Part shown: in pieces, positions 47,400 to 55,501 of the stretch
Numbering within the stretch: position 1 is the stretch's first letter
How the letters are laid out: every line of letters begins with the position of its first letter
Origin: Lewinellaceae bacterium
GTDB taxonomy: Bacteria > Bacteroidota > Bacteroidia > Chitinophagales > Saprospiraceae
Length of the DNA stretch: 64,000 nt
Assembly (NCBI GenBank): GCA_020636095.1
Contig: JACJYN010000003.1
Location: forward strand, 62,001-126,000
Reading direction: 5' to 3'
Position numbers and translations under genes: made by a program
The notes under the pieces: generated by a model
Told to the model about the DNA's origin: nothing
Databases searched by the model: none
Seen by the model: only the letters and a program-made list of their open reading frames with translations

Positions 47400-47523
47400 C
47401 AGAACCTTCCATCCGGCAGGGCCTCAGTTGAGCCTTTTCCAAAAATACTGTAAATTGCATGGATTACAGCATACCCCTCCACTCGTACGCCACATCAGAA
47501 AACTGACTATTGCTATTTTTTGG

Positions 47524-47556
47524 TTTGCCCCCATAGTGGTTGGCGGGCTATATTTA
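47524..47556 (+). promoter_or_regulatory. promoter of the double-glycine peptide gene
   Basis: TTTG (47524-47527), a 21-base spacer and TATATTTA (47549-47556) fit the Bacteroidota consensus with one mismatch. It leaves a leader of about 32 bases with GGAAG just before the ATG at 47594. Confidence 0.6.
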
Positions 47557-47593
47557 AGTTGCCTATTTTGTTTTCACTAAAAAAGGAAGTGTT

Positions 47594-47794
47594 ATGGCTG
47601 GAAAAAAACTCACAATGGACAATTTCAAGGACTCCAAACTGGACAAGGAGTCTCTGAAGAAAGTAAAGGGAGGCTATAAGTATGGCCCTTCCGGCGCTGG
47701 TTACGTCGGTTCTTACATTTGGGAAAGCATCGATATCAGAGGTAACCAGGAAGGCGACAGAAATATCAGGGAGCTTTCTTTCCGCCGGGGTTAA
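47594..47794 (+). CDS. candidate RiPP precursor with double-glycine leader
   Basis: This 66-residue peptide has a charged leader, LTMDNFKDSKLDKESLKKVKGG, whose Leu-rich helix and terminal Gly26-Gly27 match the double-glycine leaders cleaved by C39-peptidase ABC exporters. The predicted core is residues 28-66, beginning YKYGPSGAGY, rich in Gly, Tyr and Ser and without cysteine. Similar leaders occur in Bacteroidota natural-product precursors. No maturation enzyme or exporter is encoded nearby. A ribosome-binding GGAAG and a consensus-like promoter precede it. Its stop codon overlaps that of the convergent gene. Confidence 0.65.
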   Translation: MAGKKLTMDNFKDSKLDKESLKKVKGGYKYGPSGAGYVGSYIWESIDIRGNQEGDRNIRELSFRRG

Positions 47795-49332
47795 ACCTTG
47801 TGGAATTGACGCTTGAAGTCCTCCTGCAAAATTTCTGAGAACCCCCGCCCTTCAATCTTGCTCTCAAACCAGGCTACCACTGCATTGGTGTAGAGCCTGG
47901 GAGTCCCTGCTTGCTGAGAGAGGCCTTCAAATTGCTCTTTAAACCGTTTGAAGTCCTCTTTTAGCATTCTTTTTGAAGGTGTTTCCACCAACTTCCGGAT
48001 GAGGTTGATCGTCTTGCGCTCCATATCGTCCAGTTCATCCCGCTTTTTCAGGAAACGGTAAGTAGAGCGGATCAATGATTCCATCAGTTCAAAGTTTCCC
48101 AGTTCGTAATGCACCATTAGGCTGAGCATGCGGGACAGGCTCTGCAGGTCCTGTCGTTCTACCGTGCTGGGAAGGCTCAGCCATTGGTTGAGAAAGTCAA
48201 GCGCCCGGCTGTATTCACCGGCGCCAAAGGTGATGTAGAAATAAATGTAGTAGAAGGTATGGCTTTCAAAAAGGCCCTCTTCAAAACGTTTCCGCTCTTT
48301 CAAATGACGATTCAGAACGCGAATGCCTTCATCAAAGGCGCCCTTCAGCATGCAGAGCGATAACTTTGCCTGATAGTATTGCCGGTGAACCTTCAATTCA
48401 TCATCCAAACTCTTCGGCGTAACGCGGTAGAGCTTTTCCAGGTTTTCTTCCATCTCCTCCAGGAGCCCCATCTCCCCGCAACTTCGGATCAGGTTACTCA
48501 GCGCTGAGATATACTCAGAGACGTCTTCCTGAAGCAGGTGTGGCGCCGATTCCATCAATGCGATGAGTTCCTGGTTTTTCTGATAAAAACCCTGCTGATC
48601 GGAGGCCGCAAAATGATGGATCGAATAAATACGATGATAAATAACCTTGGCCGTATGCGAATTCGCCCGCTCGTATTCCCGAATCAAGGGCGACTGCATG
48701 ATCTCCTGCAACATCTGCTTCTGTTCGTCGCGTTTGACGACTGTGTGTTTCCGAAGGCTGACCAGCAACCTGAAAAAGATGTTGCGGTACTCGGAAATCA
48801 TGCGCAGTTGATTCAGCACCTGGCTTTCTTCTGCGGCAATCCGGGCAAGCTCCTTATCGAGGAAGTCTATATCCGTCTCTGCATAAGCGATCTTCTTTTC
48901 CCAATCCAGCGCCTCCAATACGGTATTGAACTGTTCGTACCGGTAAGCCAGTTTCCTGGCCTTTGCCAGATGGTCCTTACAGTCATCGAATAAGGATCGC
49001 CGAAACAATACGCGCACTCCCTGCATCATATTCTTCAACCGGTGCCCCACTGATGATTTCTCGTCGTAAGATTGCAGGCTCCTCAGGATGAGCTCATACA
49101 AATAGGCCTTCAGCTCCGAGTACTTCCGGCTTTGAATCGGCTCCTCCCCGTAGACCAGCGCCTTTAAAAGTTCGTCATCAAATTCCTCCTGAACATCGAT
49201 CGCGTCAAACAATTGCAGGTACTTATTGTCCTTGCTGCCCTGGCTATTGACAAAAATTTTAAAGTATCGCTTCTCGGAGCCGGAGAGCGATTTGACCAGG
49301 TTGTACAGTTTACTCGAAGGTGTCTTCGGCAT
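47791..49332 (-). CDS. conserved helical hypothetical protein
   Basis: I do not recognise a named family. The 513-residue product is almost entirely helical, with TPR-like repeats of about 35 residues through the middle (for example residues ~120-420), and no signal peptide or membrane segment. It begins MPKTPSSKLYNLVKSLSGSEKRYFKIF, a start I prefer over the longer frame to 49392. Similar long helical cytoplasmic proteins are common in Bacteroidota with unknown roles; TPR proteins usually act as scaffolds. Its stop codon overlaps the stop of the small peptide gene. Confidence 0.8.
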   Translation of the reverse strand: MPKTPSSKLYNLVKSLSGSEKRYFKIFVNSQGSKDNKYLQLFDAIDVQEEFDDELLKALVYGEEPIQSRKYSELKAYLYELILRSLQSYDEKSSVGHRLKNMMQGVRVLFRRSLFDDCKDHLAKARKLAYRYEQFNTVLEALDWEKKIAYAETDIDFLDKELARIAAEESQVLNQLRMISEYRNIFFRLLVSLRKHTVVKRDEQKQMLQEIMQSPLIREYERANSHTAKVIYHRIYSIHHFAASDQQGFYQKNQELIALMESAPHLLQEDVSEYISALSNLIRSCGEMGLLEEMEENLEKLYRVTPKSLDDELKVHRQYYQAKLSLCMLKGAFDEGIRVLNRHLKERKRFEEGLFESHTFYYIYFYITFGAGEYSRALDFLNQWLSLPSTVERQDLQSLSRMLSLMVHYELGNFELMESLIRSTYRFLKKRDELDDMERKTINLIRKLVETPSKRMLKEDFKRFKEQFEGLSQQAGTPRLYTNAVVAWFESKIEGRGFSEILQEDFKRQFHKV

Positions 49333-49468
49333 GATTTTTCTTTCTACTGCTTCCAAAATAAATAAAATTCGGAAACCTGACAAATGAACCACAATTGGAT
49401 TGTCGCCTTACGATAATACACCTAATATTATACCAGAAATAAGCTCAACGCTAAAATAATTATTGATT

Positions 49469-49882
49469 ATGAAAATGATTACATTCCCTAATGAAACCGC
49501 CCAGGCGCCCACCTTGTATACCGGCAGAACACGGAGCGCCCACCTCGGCCGCAAAGTAGCTCTGCCCACCCTTGAGGGGTTTATTTTTAAAAAGGTAGAG
49601 CAGATCATCCTGCTGGAAGCAGAAGGGAACTACACCCGGCTCCAGTTCGCCGACGGCTCTCAGATACTGGTCTGCAAAACCCTTCGCAATACCGAGGAAA
49701 TGCTGGCGGGTTACCCGCAGTTTATCCGCATTCACCGCTCTTACACGATCAACCTGAACCACCTGGAGAAATATATCCGTGGGAAAGGCGGCTACGTAGT
49801 TATGGAAAATGGCCAGAGTTTTAGCGTTTCCAACAGCAGAAAGCCTCAATTCATGAAAGTACTGGCCTATTACTTTGGATGA
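49469..49882 (+). CDS. LytTR DNA-binding domain protein
   Basis: This 137-residue protein is a stand-alone LytTR domain: FKKVEQIILLEAEGNYTRLQFADGSQILVCKTLRNTEEMLAGYPQFIRIHRSYTINLNHLEKYIRGKGGYVVMENGQSFSVS covers the ten-strand fold that binds DNA direct repeats, without a receiver domain. I prefer the ATG at 49469 over the TTG at 49463. LytTR proteins usually control virulence, cell-envelope or peptide-secretion genes in response to a histidine kinase; no kinase is adjacent. The double-glycine peptide gene lies 1.7 kb away, so a link is only possible. Confidence 0.9.
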   Translation: MKMITFPNETAQAPTLYTGRTRSAHLGRKVALPTLEGFIFKKVEQIILLEAEGNYTRLQFADGSQILVCKTLRNTEEMLAGYPQFIRIHRSYTINLNHLEKYIRGKGGYVVMENGQSFSVSNSRKPQFMKVLAYYFG

Positions 49883-49934
49883 GGAACGAGTTGCCGGTTT
49901 ATAGGAACGTTGCAACCAACAGCACTGCTTCCCC

Positions 49935-51530
49935 CTACAACACCGAACGCTGAACGAATCCCAGCTTCTGTGGATAATCGGTGGTAAAGTGCAGCCCCCG
50001 GCTTTCCCGCCGCATGGAGGCCGCCCGGCTGATCAGATAAGCAATGGTGATCAGGTTGCGCAGTTCGGACAACTGAGGGGAAATGGTTGTGGTGTGATAC
50101 AACTCCTCCGTCTCCCGGTACAGCAGGCTGAGGCGGTCCAGCGCTCGTTGCAGGCGTACATTGGAGCGTACAATGCCCACATAACTACTCATTACTTCCT
50201 TCAGCTCTTTAAGGCTTTGGGTGATCAGCACCATCTCTTTGGGGTCAGTCGTGCCACCGGCGTTCCAGTCGGGTATCCCCTCCTTATATTCAAAGCTGTC
50301 AATCCGGGGTAAGGCTTCCTGAGCAATGCGGCGGGCAAAGACCATGGCCTCCAGGAGTGAGTTCGATGCCAGGCGGTTGGCGCCGTGCAGGCCGGTACAG
50401 GTGCATTCCCCGCAGGCGTATAACCGCCGGATAGAACTGCGCCCCCATTCATCTACCTTGATACCCCCACACATGTAATGGCAGGCCGGGACTATCGGAA
50501 TCATGTCCTTCATCGGGTCAATACCGATGCTGCGGCATTTGTCGTAGATGGTTGGAAAGTGGTTGCGGAAACCTGTCTCATCCAGGTGGCGGCAATCCAG
50601 ATACATACACTCCACCCCCCGTTGCTTCATCTCGCTATCGATCGCCCGCGCCACGATATCGCGGGGCGCCAGCGACTTTCGGGAGTCGTATTTGTCCATA
50701 AACTCTTCTCCTTCCTTTGTCTTCAGAATGCCGCCAAAGCCGCGCACTGCTTCGGAAACCAGAAAAGAAGGGTTTTCACCCGCCGGATTGTAAAGGGCAG
50801 TGGGGTGAAATTGAACAAACTCCATATTCTCCAGATGCCCTTTGGCGCGGTATACCATGGCGATGCCATCGCCGGAAGCAATCACCGGGTTAGTAGTGTT
50901 TCGGTAAACCTGTCCGGCGCCTCCGGTGGCCACTACCGTCATCCGGGCAAGAATGGTGTCTATACTCTTTGTTTTCTTGTTGAACACATAGGCGCCAAAG
51001 CATTCTATGTCCGACATCAGTCGGGTCACAGTGTACCCCAGGTGGTGTTGGGTGATGAGGTCTACCGCAAAGTAGTGCTCCAGGATTTCGATATTGGGAA
51101 GTTGCTCGGCTTTTTCCAGCAAGGCCCGCTGTATCTCCCAGCCGGTCAGGTCTTTGTAGTGGAGGATACGGTTTTCAGAATGCCCGCCTTCGCGGCCGAG
51201 GTCATACCCTTTCTGCTGCTTGTCGAAGCGGGTGCCCCAGCCGATGATCTCCTGCACGCGCTCTGGCCCTTCTTCGATGACAATCTCCACGATCCGTTCA
51301 TCGCAGAGGCCATCGCCGGCATCCAGGGTGTCGGCGATGTGCTTGCCGAAAGAGTCTACCTCTTTATCCCACACAGCCGCTACTCCTCCCTGGGCGTAGC
51401 GGGTATTGCTTTCATCTTCGTTGGTTTTGGTCAGTGCCGTGATCTTCAAATCCGGCCGCTCTTCGGCAAAGTGGATGGCAGTGGACAGCCCTCCGATGCC
51501 GGAGCCAATGATAAGGATGTCTGTTTTCAT
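49935..51530 (-). CDS. nadB: L-aspartate oxidase NadB
   Basis: This 531-residue flavoprotein oxidises L-aspartate to iminoaspartate, the first step of de novo NAD biosynthesis, with NadA as partner enzyme. The FAD dinucleotide motif IGSGIGGLSTAIHFAEE lies at the N-terminus, TRYAQGGVAAVWD is the second conserved block, and HGANRLASNSLLEAMVFARR and the C-terminal helical domain are typical of NadB. NadA and NadC are not in this window. The length fits the family. Confidence 0.96.
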   Translation of the reverse strand: MKTDILIIGSGIGGLSTAIHFAEERPDLKITALTKTNEDESNTRYAQGGVAAVWDKEVDSFGKHIADTLDAGDGLCDERIVEIVIEEGPERVQEIIGWGTRFDKQQKGYDLGREGGHSENRILHYKDLTGWEIQRALLEKAEQLPNIEILEHYFAVDLITQHHLGYTVTRLMSDIECFGAYVFNKKTKSIDTILARMTVVATGGAGQVYRNTTNPVIASGDGIAMVYRAKGHLENMEFVQFHPTALYNPAGENPSFLVSEAVRGFGGILKTKEGEEFMDKYDSRKSLAPRDIVARAIDSEMKQRGVECMYLDCRHLDETGFRNHFPTIYDKCRSIGIDPMKDMIPIVPACHYMCGGIKVDEWGRSSIRRLYACGECTCTGLHGANRLASNSLLEAMVFARRIAQEALPRIDSFEYKEGIPDWNAGGTTDPKEMVLITQSLKELKEVMSSYVGIVRSNVRLQRALDRLSLLYRETEELYHTTTISPQLSELRNLITIAYLISRAASMRRESRGLHFTTDYPQKLGFVQRSVL

Positions 51531-51573
51531 AGGGTAAAGTTAGTCACCTTGCTATACCCAGCGAAGAAAATGA

Positions 51574-51603
51574 TTGATCTTTTAGTAAACCCGCTTATTT
51601 TTA
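51574..51603 (+). promoter_or_regulatory. possible promoter of the glycosyltransferase gene
   Basis: TTG (51574-51576), a 19-base spacer and TATTTTTA (51596-51603) fit the consensus with one mismatch. The start would fall at or next to the ATG at 51608, implying a leaderless or very short leader mRNA. Confidence 0.4.
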
Positions 51604-51607
51604 GGCC

Positions 51608-52741
51608 ATGAAGGTCGCCATCAATACGCGTTTTTTGTTGCCAGGCCCGCTGGAAGGCCTGGGCCGGTACACTTATGAAGTAGCCCGGCGCCTGGCACAA
51701 GGCCACCCGGAGCATGAATTTCTCTTTTTTTTCGACCGGCCCTTTGACCAGCGCTTCCTCTTCGGTGATAATGTGAAAGCCATCGTACTCCCTCCGCCTG
51801 CCCGGCATCCTATCCTCTGGTATATCTGGTTTGAATATTCGGTTGCCAGCGCCCTGGCCAAATACAAGCCCGATGTTTTTTTCTCCCCCGACGGCTATCT
51901 CTCCCTGCATGCCACAACCCCGACGGTGATGGTAGTGCACGACCTGGCTCACGAGCATTTTCCGGATGCGGTTCCCTTTCTGGTGCGCCGGTTTTACCAG
52001 CGCTACGTCCCGCGTTATTGTCGACGGGCCGATCACCTGCTGGCCGTTTCACATTACACCAAAGAAGATATGCAGAAGCAATACAGTATTGAAGGTTCAA
52101 AGATCACCGTCTGCGGCAATGGCTGCCGGGAAGGGTTTACTCCTCTGGCAGAGGCGGAACGCCGGCAGGTGCAGCAGCAGTACTCAGAAGGGCAGCCCTA
52201 CTTCCTGTACGTCGGCGCGGTACACCCCCGCAAGAACGTCCACCGGCTGATCGAGGCCTTCAGCCGGTTCAAACAACAAACCGGCGCTGCCATCCGGTTG
52301 CTCATCGCCGGGCGTTTTGCCTGGCAGGCCGGTGCGGTGCGGGAAGCGTTCGAGGCCTCCACATTTCAGCAGGACATCCGCTTCCTGGGCTTCATCCCCG
52401 ATGAAGCACTGCCCCGGCTGATGGGGGCCGCATTGGGTTTCGTTTACCCCTCCCTCTTCGAGGGCTTCGGCCTGCCGCTGCTCGAAGCTATGCACTGCGA
52501 CGTGCCGGCCATCAGTTCCCGGAGTTCTTCGCTGCCGGAAGTAGCGGGAGCGGCGGCGCTGTTGGTAGGCCCTACGGATATTGGGCAATTGGCAGATGCG
52601 ATGGGGCGGCTGTATGAAGATCAGGGCCTTCGCCACCAACTGATAGAAGCAGGAAAGTTACAACGACAAAAATTCAGCTGGGATAAAACGGCAGAAGTCG
52701 CATATCAAAATTTGTTGAAGGCGGGAGCTCAAGGAAATTAG
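51608..52741 (+). CDS. GT4-type glycosyltransferase
   Basis: This 377-residue GT-B enzyme starts with INTRFLLPGPLEGLGRYTYEVARRL, the typical N-terminal Gly-rich donor loop of GT4 family members. YFLYVGAVHPRKNVHRLIEAF is the standard second-domain opening, and YPSLFEGFGLPLLEAMHCDVPAISSRSSSLPEVAGAAALLV carries the EX7E-like pattern that binds the nucleotide sugar. It probably adds a sugar to a surface polysaccharide or glycoconjugate. The acceptor is unknown. It is divergent from nadB and convergent with lgt. Confidence 0.92.
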   Translation: MKVAINTRFLLPGPLEGLGRYTYEVARRLAQGHPEHEFLFFFDRPFDQRFLFGDNVKAIVLPPPARHPILWYIWFEYSVASALAKYKPDVFFSPDGYLSLHATTPTVMVVHDLAHEHFPDAVPFLVRRFYQRYVPRYCRRADHLLAVSHYTKEDMQKQYSIEGSKITVCGNGCREGFTPLAEAERRQVQQQYSEGQPYFLYVGAVHPRKNVHRLIEAFSRFKQQTGAAIRLLIAGRFAWQAGAVREAFEASTFQQDIRFLGFIPDEALPRLMGAALGFVYPSLFEGFGLPLLEAMHCDVPAISSRSSSLPEVAGAAALLVGPTDIGQLADAMGRLYEDQGLRHQLIEAGKLQRQKFSWDKTAEVAYQNLLKAGAQGN

Positions 52742-52859
52742 ATTCGGGCGGGACACCCCATTGGGAGTGTTCGGAATTCGGTGTTCGCCGTTCGCAGATT
52801 CCTGAAAATGAAGGAGCGTTTTTTTAAAAGACACATAAAATTGAACTATCCCACCCCAT

Positions 52860-54017
52860 TCAACCGCCTCTCCTCCGCCATATCACCACCACCCCCGCCA
52901 CCCCGATCAAAAACAACACCACCGCGATCAGCTCCGCCTGCGTGTAGGTAATGCCCAGGTTGGTATATTCCGGGTTCACCCGGATCTTTTCGATCCAGAA
53001 GCGTTCAAAGCCATTGAAGATGAGGTAGATAAAAAAGAGCATGCCCGGATAAGCCGCCACCTTATTCCGAAGGGCCAGAAGAATGCCGCCGATCAGGAAA
53101 GCCGCCGTCGTTTCGTAGAGGGGCGTCGGGAAGGCCGGGGGGCTCAGGCGGTGGTTGTAGCGCCCATCAAACCCCTCGATGATCACGCCTTCATTCAGCA
53201 CATTATGCGGATAATCATAGGCCCACAGCCAGTCGGGCAGAAACCACCATCCCGGCTGAGGTAGGGTATTGGCAATACCCCAGTCGCCATCGCCGGCCAG
53301 GTGGCAACCCAGGCGGCCCACGCCATAGGCGATGATGAGGGCCGGCGCTACGGCATCGAGAACGGGTAATAGGGGAATCTGCTTGCGCCGGAGGTAATAA
53401 CTGACGGCCAGAAAGCCAACGATAAGGCCGCCGTAAATGGCCAGGCCGCCACCGGAAAGGAGTGTCCCGGCCGGGTCTTTGAGCAAGGTGGGAATGTCTT
53501 CAATGACAGCGAAAAATTTGGCGCCAACCACCCCGAAGATAGCCGCGATCATGGTAATATCGCCGATCCGGTCGTGAGGATAGACATCCCGCTCCTCTAC
53601 CCTGGGTTGGGGCAGCGCCTTCTTTTTCGATTCCCAGTAGCGCCCCCCGGCAAAAAGGGCGGCCAAAGCAATACCCGTCCACCAGGTTCCATCCAGGGAG
53701 AGCAATACCTCGGCGGCATTCTGCTTGAGCTGCTCCATGTGCTGGATGGCGTAAAAGCCTTTATAGCCCAAAACAAAACCCCAAAGGGCATTGGAGATCA
53801 GCTCTCCTGTGCCGGCAGGTTTGCCGTATTCAAATTTCACCTTCACTGGCTGGAATACTCCCTTCTCTGCCTTGAGCTTTAACTCCCGATACAATATGAT
53901 GGCCGCCGAAAGGATGGCCAGGACCAGCAGCAAGCCAAAAGTCTTGAAGATCGATAGCCAATTGTCGACGGGTGTGCCTATAAGATCGTGGAAGAGATAG
54001 GAGAGATCTGGGTACAT
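52860..54017 (-). CDS. lgt: prolipoprotein diacylglyceryl transferase
   Basis: This 385-residue membrane enzyme transfers diacylglycerol from phosphatidylglycerol to the lipobox cysteine of prolipoproteins, the first step of lipoprotein maturation. The signature YGVGRLGCHLAGDGDWG (the Lgt motif with conserved Arg and Asn/Asp) and PTPLYETTAAFLIGG are clear, with about seven helices. It is ~100 residues longer than the enterobacterial enzyme because of an N-terminal and interior extension, as in other Bacteroidota. It ends the pair lgt-mtaB, whose genes lie 17 bases apart on the same strand. Confidence 0.95.
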   Translation of the reverse strand: MYPDLSYLFHDLIGTPVDNWLSIFKTFGLLLVLAILSAAIILYRELKLKAEKGVFQPVKVKFEYGKPAGTGELISNALWGFVLGYKGFYAIQHMEQLKQNAAEVLLSLDGTWWTGIALAALFAGGRYWESKKKALPQPRVEERDVYPHDRIGDITMIAAIFGVVGAKFFAVIEDIPTLLKDPAGTLLSGGGLAIYGGLIVGFLAVSYYLRRKQIPLLPVLDAVAPALIIAYGVGRLGCHLAGDGDWGIANTLPQPGWWFLPDWLWAYDYPHNVLNEGVIIEGFDGRYNHRLSPPAFPTPLYETTAAFLIGGILLALRNKVAAYPGMLFFIYLIFNGFERFWIEKIRVNPEYTNLGITYTQAELIAVVLFLIGVAGVVVIWRRRGG

Positions 54018-54034
54018 ATCCTCTTTTTAGGGTG

Positions 54035-55378
54035 TTAAACCGGCAGCGGTAAGAGCGCTGCCTCTACCTGTCCTTTATCGTTGATCTGACTCAGGTTCAC
54101 GGTTGCCAGCGTATTCAACAGGGCCTCCTGCAACGGCGCATCGATTCGGATGTAATTGTCCGTAAAACCCGACATTCTACCACGCTCCTTACTTTGCTCA
54201 AAGAGCACTGCCCGTGGCTGCTCCAGGTGCTGTTCGTAGAAATGACGCCGTTTTTTTTCACTCAGAATGGTGAGCATCTGATTGCGGCGGCGGCGTTCTT
54301 CCATAGCTACGGCGCCCTCCATCTCAATGGCCGGCGTATGGGGCCGTTCAGAGTAGGTGAACACATGCAGGTAGCTGATGGGCAATTCCTGAAGAAAGCG
54401 GTAGGTTTCCAGAAAATCCGCCTCTGTCTCTCCGGGAAAACCCACGATTACATCCACTCCAATGCAAGCATGGGGCATCAGCGCTTTGATCTTCGCCACC
54501 CGTTCGGCGTACAACGCCCGCTTATAGCGGCGGCGCATTTGCCGCAACTGTTTGTCGTTGCCCGACTGCAAAGGCATGTGGAGGTGGGGGACAAAACGTT
54601 TCGACTGCGCCACAAATTCAATGATCTCATCCGTGCAGAGGTTCGGCTCTATGGAAGAAATGCGGAAACGGTCGATGCCCTCCACCTTGTCCAACTCGCG
54701 AATCAGGTCGATGAACAGCGCCTCTTTTTTAGGCCTGACGCCTTCGATCACTTCGGTGCCGTTCCCAAAATCTCCGATATTGACGCCGGTGAGTACGATC
54801 TCCTTAACGCCCTTATCGGCAATACTGCGGGCATTGGCTACTACACTATCAATGGTATCGCTACGGCTGCTGCCCCGCGCCATGGGGATGGTGCAGAAGG
54901 TACATTTATAGTTGCATCCATCCTGCACTTTGAGGAAAGAGCGCGTACGGTCGCCAAAGGAAAAGGCGTTGACAAAATCACGGGCCTCCGAAACCTCTCC
55001 GGCACGCACCATTCCCTTGCCCGGCGCCTTACTCAGTTCGTCGACATAATCCAGAATACGGAATTTTTCCGCAGCCCCCAGCACCAGGTCAACCCCTTCT
55101 ATACCGGCAATTTCCTCCGGCTTCAGTTGAGCATAACAACCCACTACGACCACCTTCGCCTCCGGGCTATACTTCAGCGCCCGGCGGACGATCTGCCGGC
55201 ACTTGCGGTCTGCAAAATCCGTTACCGAACAGGTATTGACCACGTAAATATCCGCCCCGTCTTTAAAGCCCACTTCTGAATAGCCGGCGTCTTCAAAGAG
55301 CCGCCCGATAGAGGAAGTCTCAGAGTAGTTGAGCTTACACCCCAATGTATAAAACGCAACCGTTCGTGGTGTTGCCAT
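54035..55378 (-). CDS. mtaB: tRNA t6A37 methylthiotransferase MtaB
   Basis: This 447-residue protein has the three domains of methylthiotransferases. The N-terminal UPF0004 domain has VVNTCSVTDFADRKCRQIVRR and VVVGCYAQLKPEE. The radical SAM core has CNYKCTFCTIPMARG. The C-terminal TRAM-like domain has IRIDAPLQEALLNTLATV. This architecture, with three cysteines binding one 4Fe-4S cluster and three for the second, fits MtaB, which converts t6A37 of tRNA to ms2t6A. It lies upstream of lgt in the same transcript. Confidence 0.93.
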   Translation of the reverse strand: MATPRTVAFYTLGCKLNYSETSSIGRLFEDAGYSEVGFKDGADIYVVNTCSVTDFADRKCRQIVRRALKYSPEAKVVVVGCYAQLKPEEIAGIEGVDLVLGAAEKFRILDYVDELSKAPGKGMVRAGEVSEARDFVNAFSFGDRTRSFLKVQDGCNYKCTFCTIPMARGSSRSDTIDSVVANARSIADKGVKEIVLTGVNIGDFGNGTEVIEGVRPKKEALFIDLIRELDKVEGIDRFRISSIEPNLCTDEIIEFVAQSKRFVPHLHMPLQSGNDKQLRQMRRRYKRALYAERVAKIKALMPHACIGVDVIVGFPGETEADFLETYRFLQELPISYLHVFTYSERPHTPAIEMEGAVAMEERRRRNQMLTILSEKKRRHFYEQHLEQPRAVLFEQSKERGRMSGFTDNYIRIDAPLQEALLNTLATVNLSQINDKGQVEAALLPLPV

Positions 55379-55501
55379 TACAAATGCTTGTCGTCAGTAG
55401 AAAATTAAATGTAAGTGTAGCAACAGTGCAAGCAGAAATAGAGTTGCACTGCCTCCAAAAGAAGTGCAAAGATAGATAATTCAAGCCTGCCGTCAAATTT
55501 T

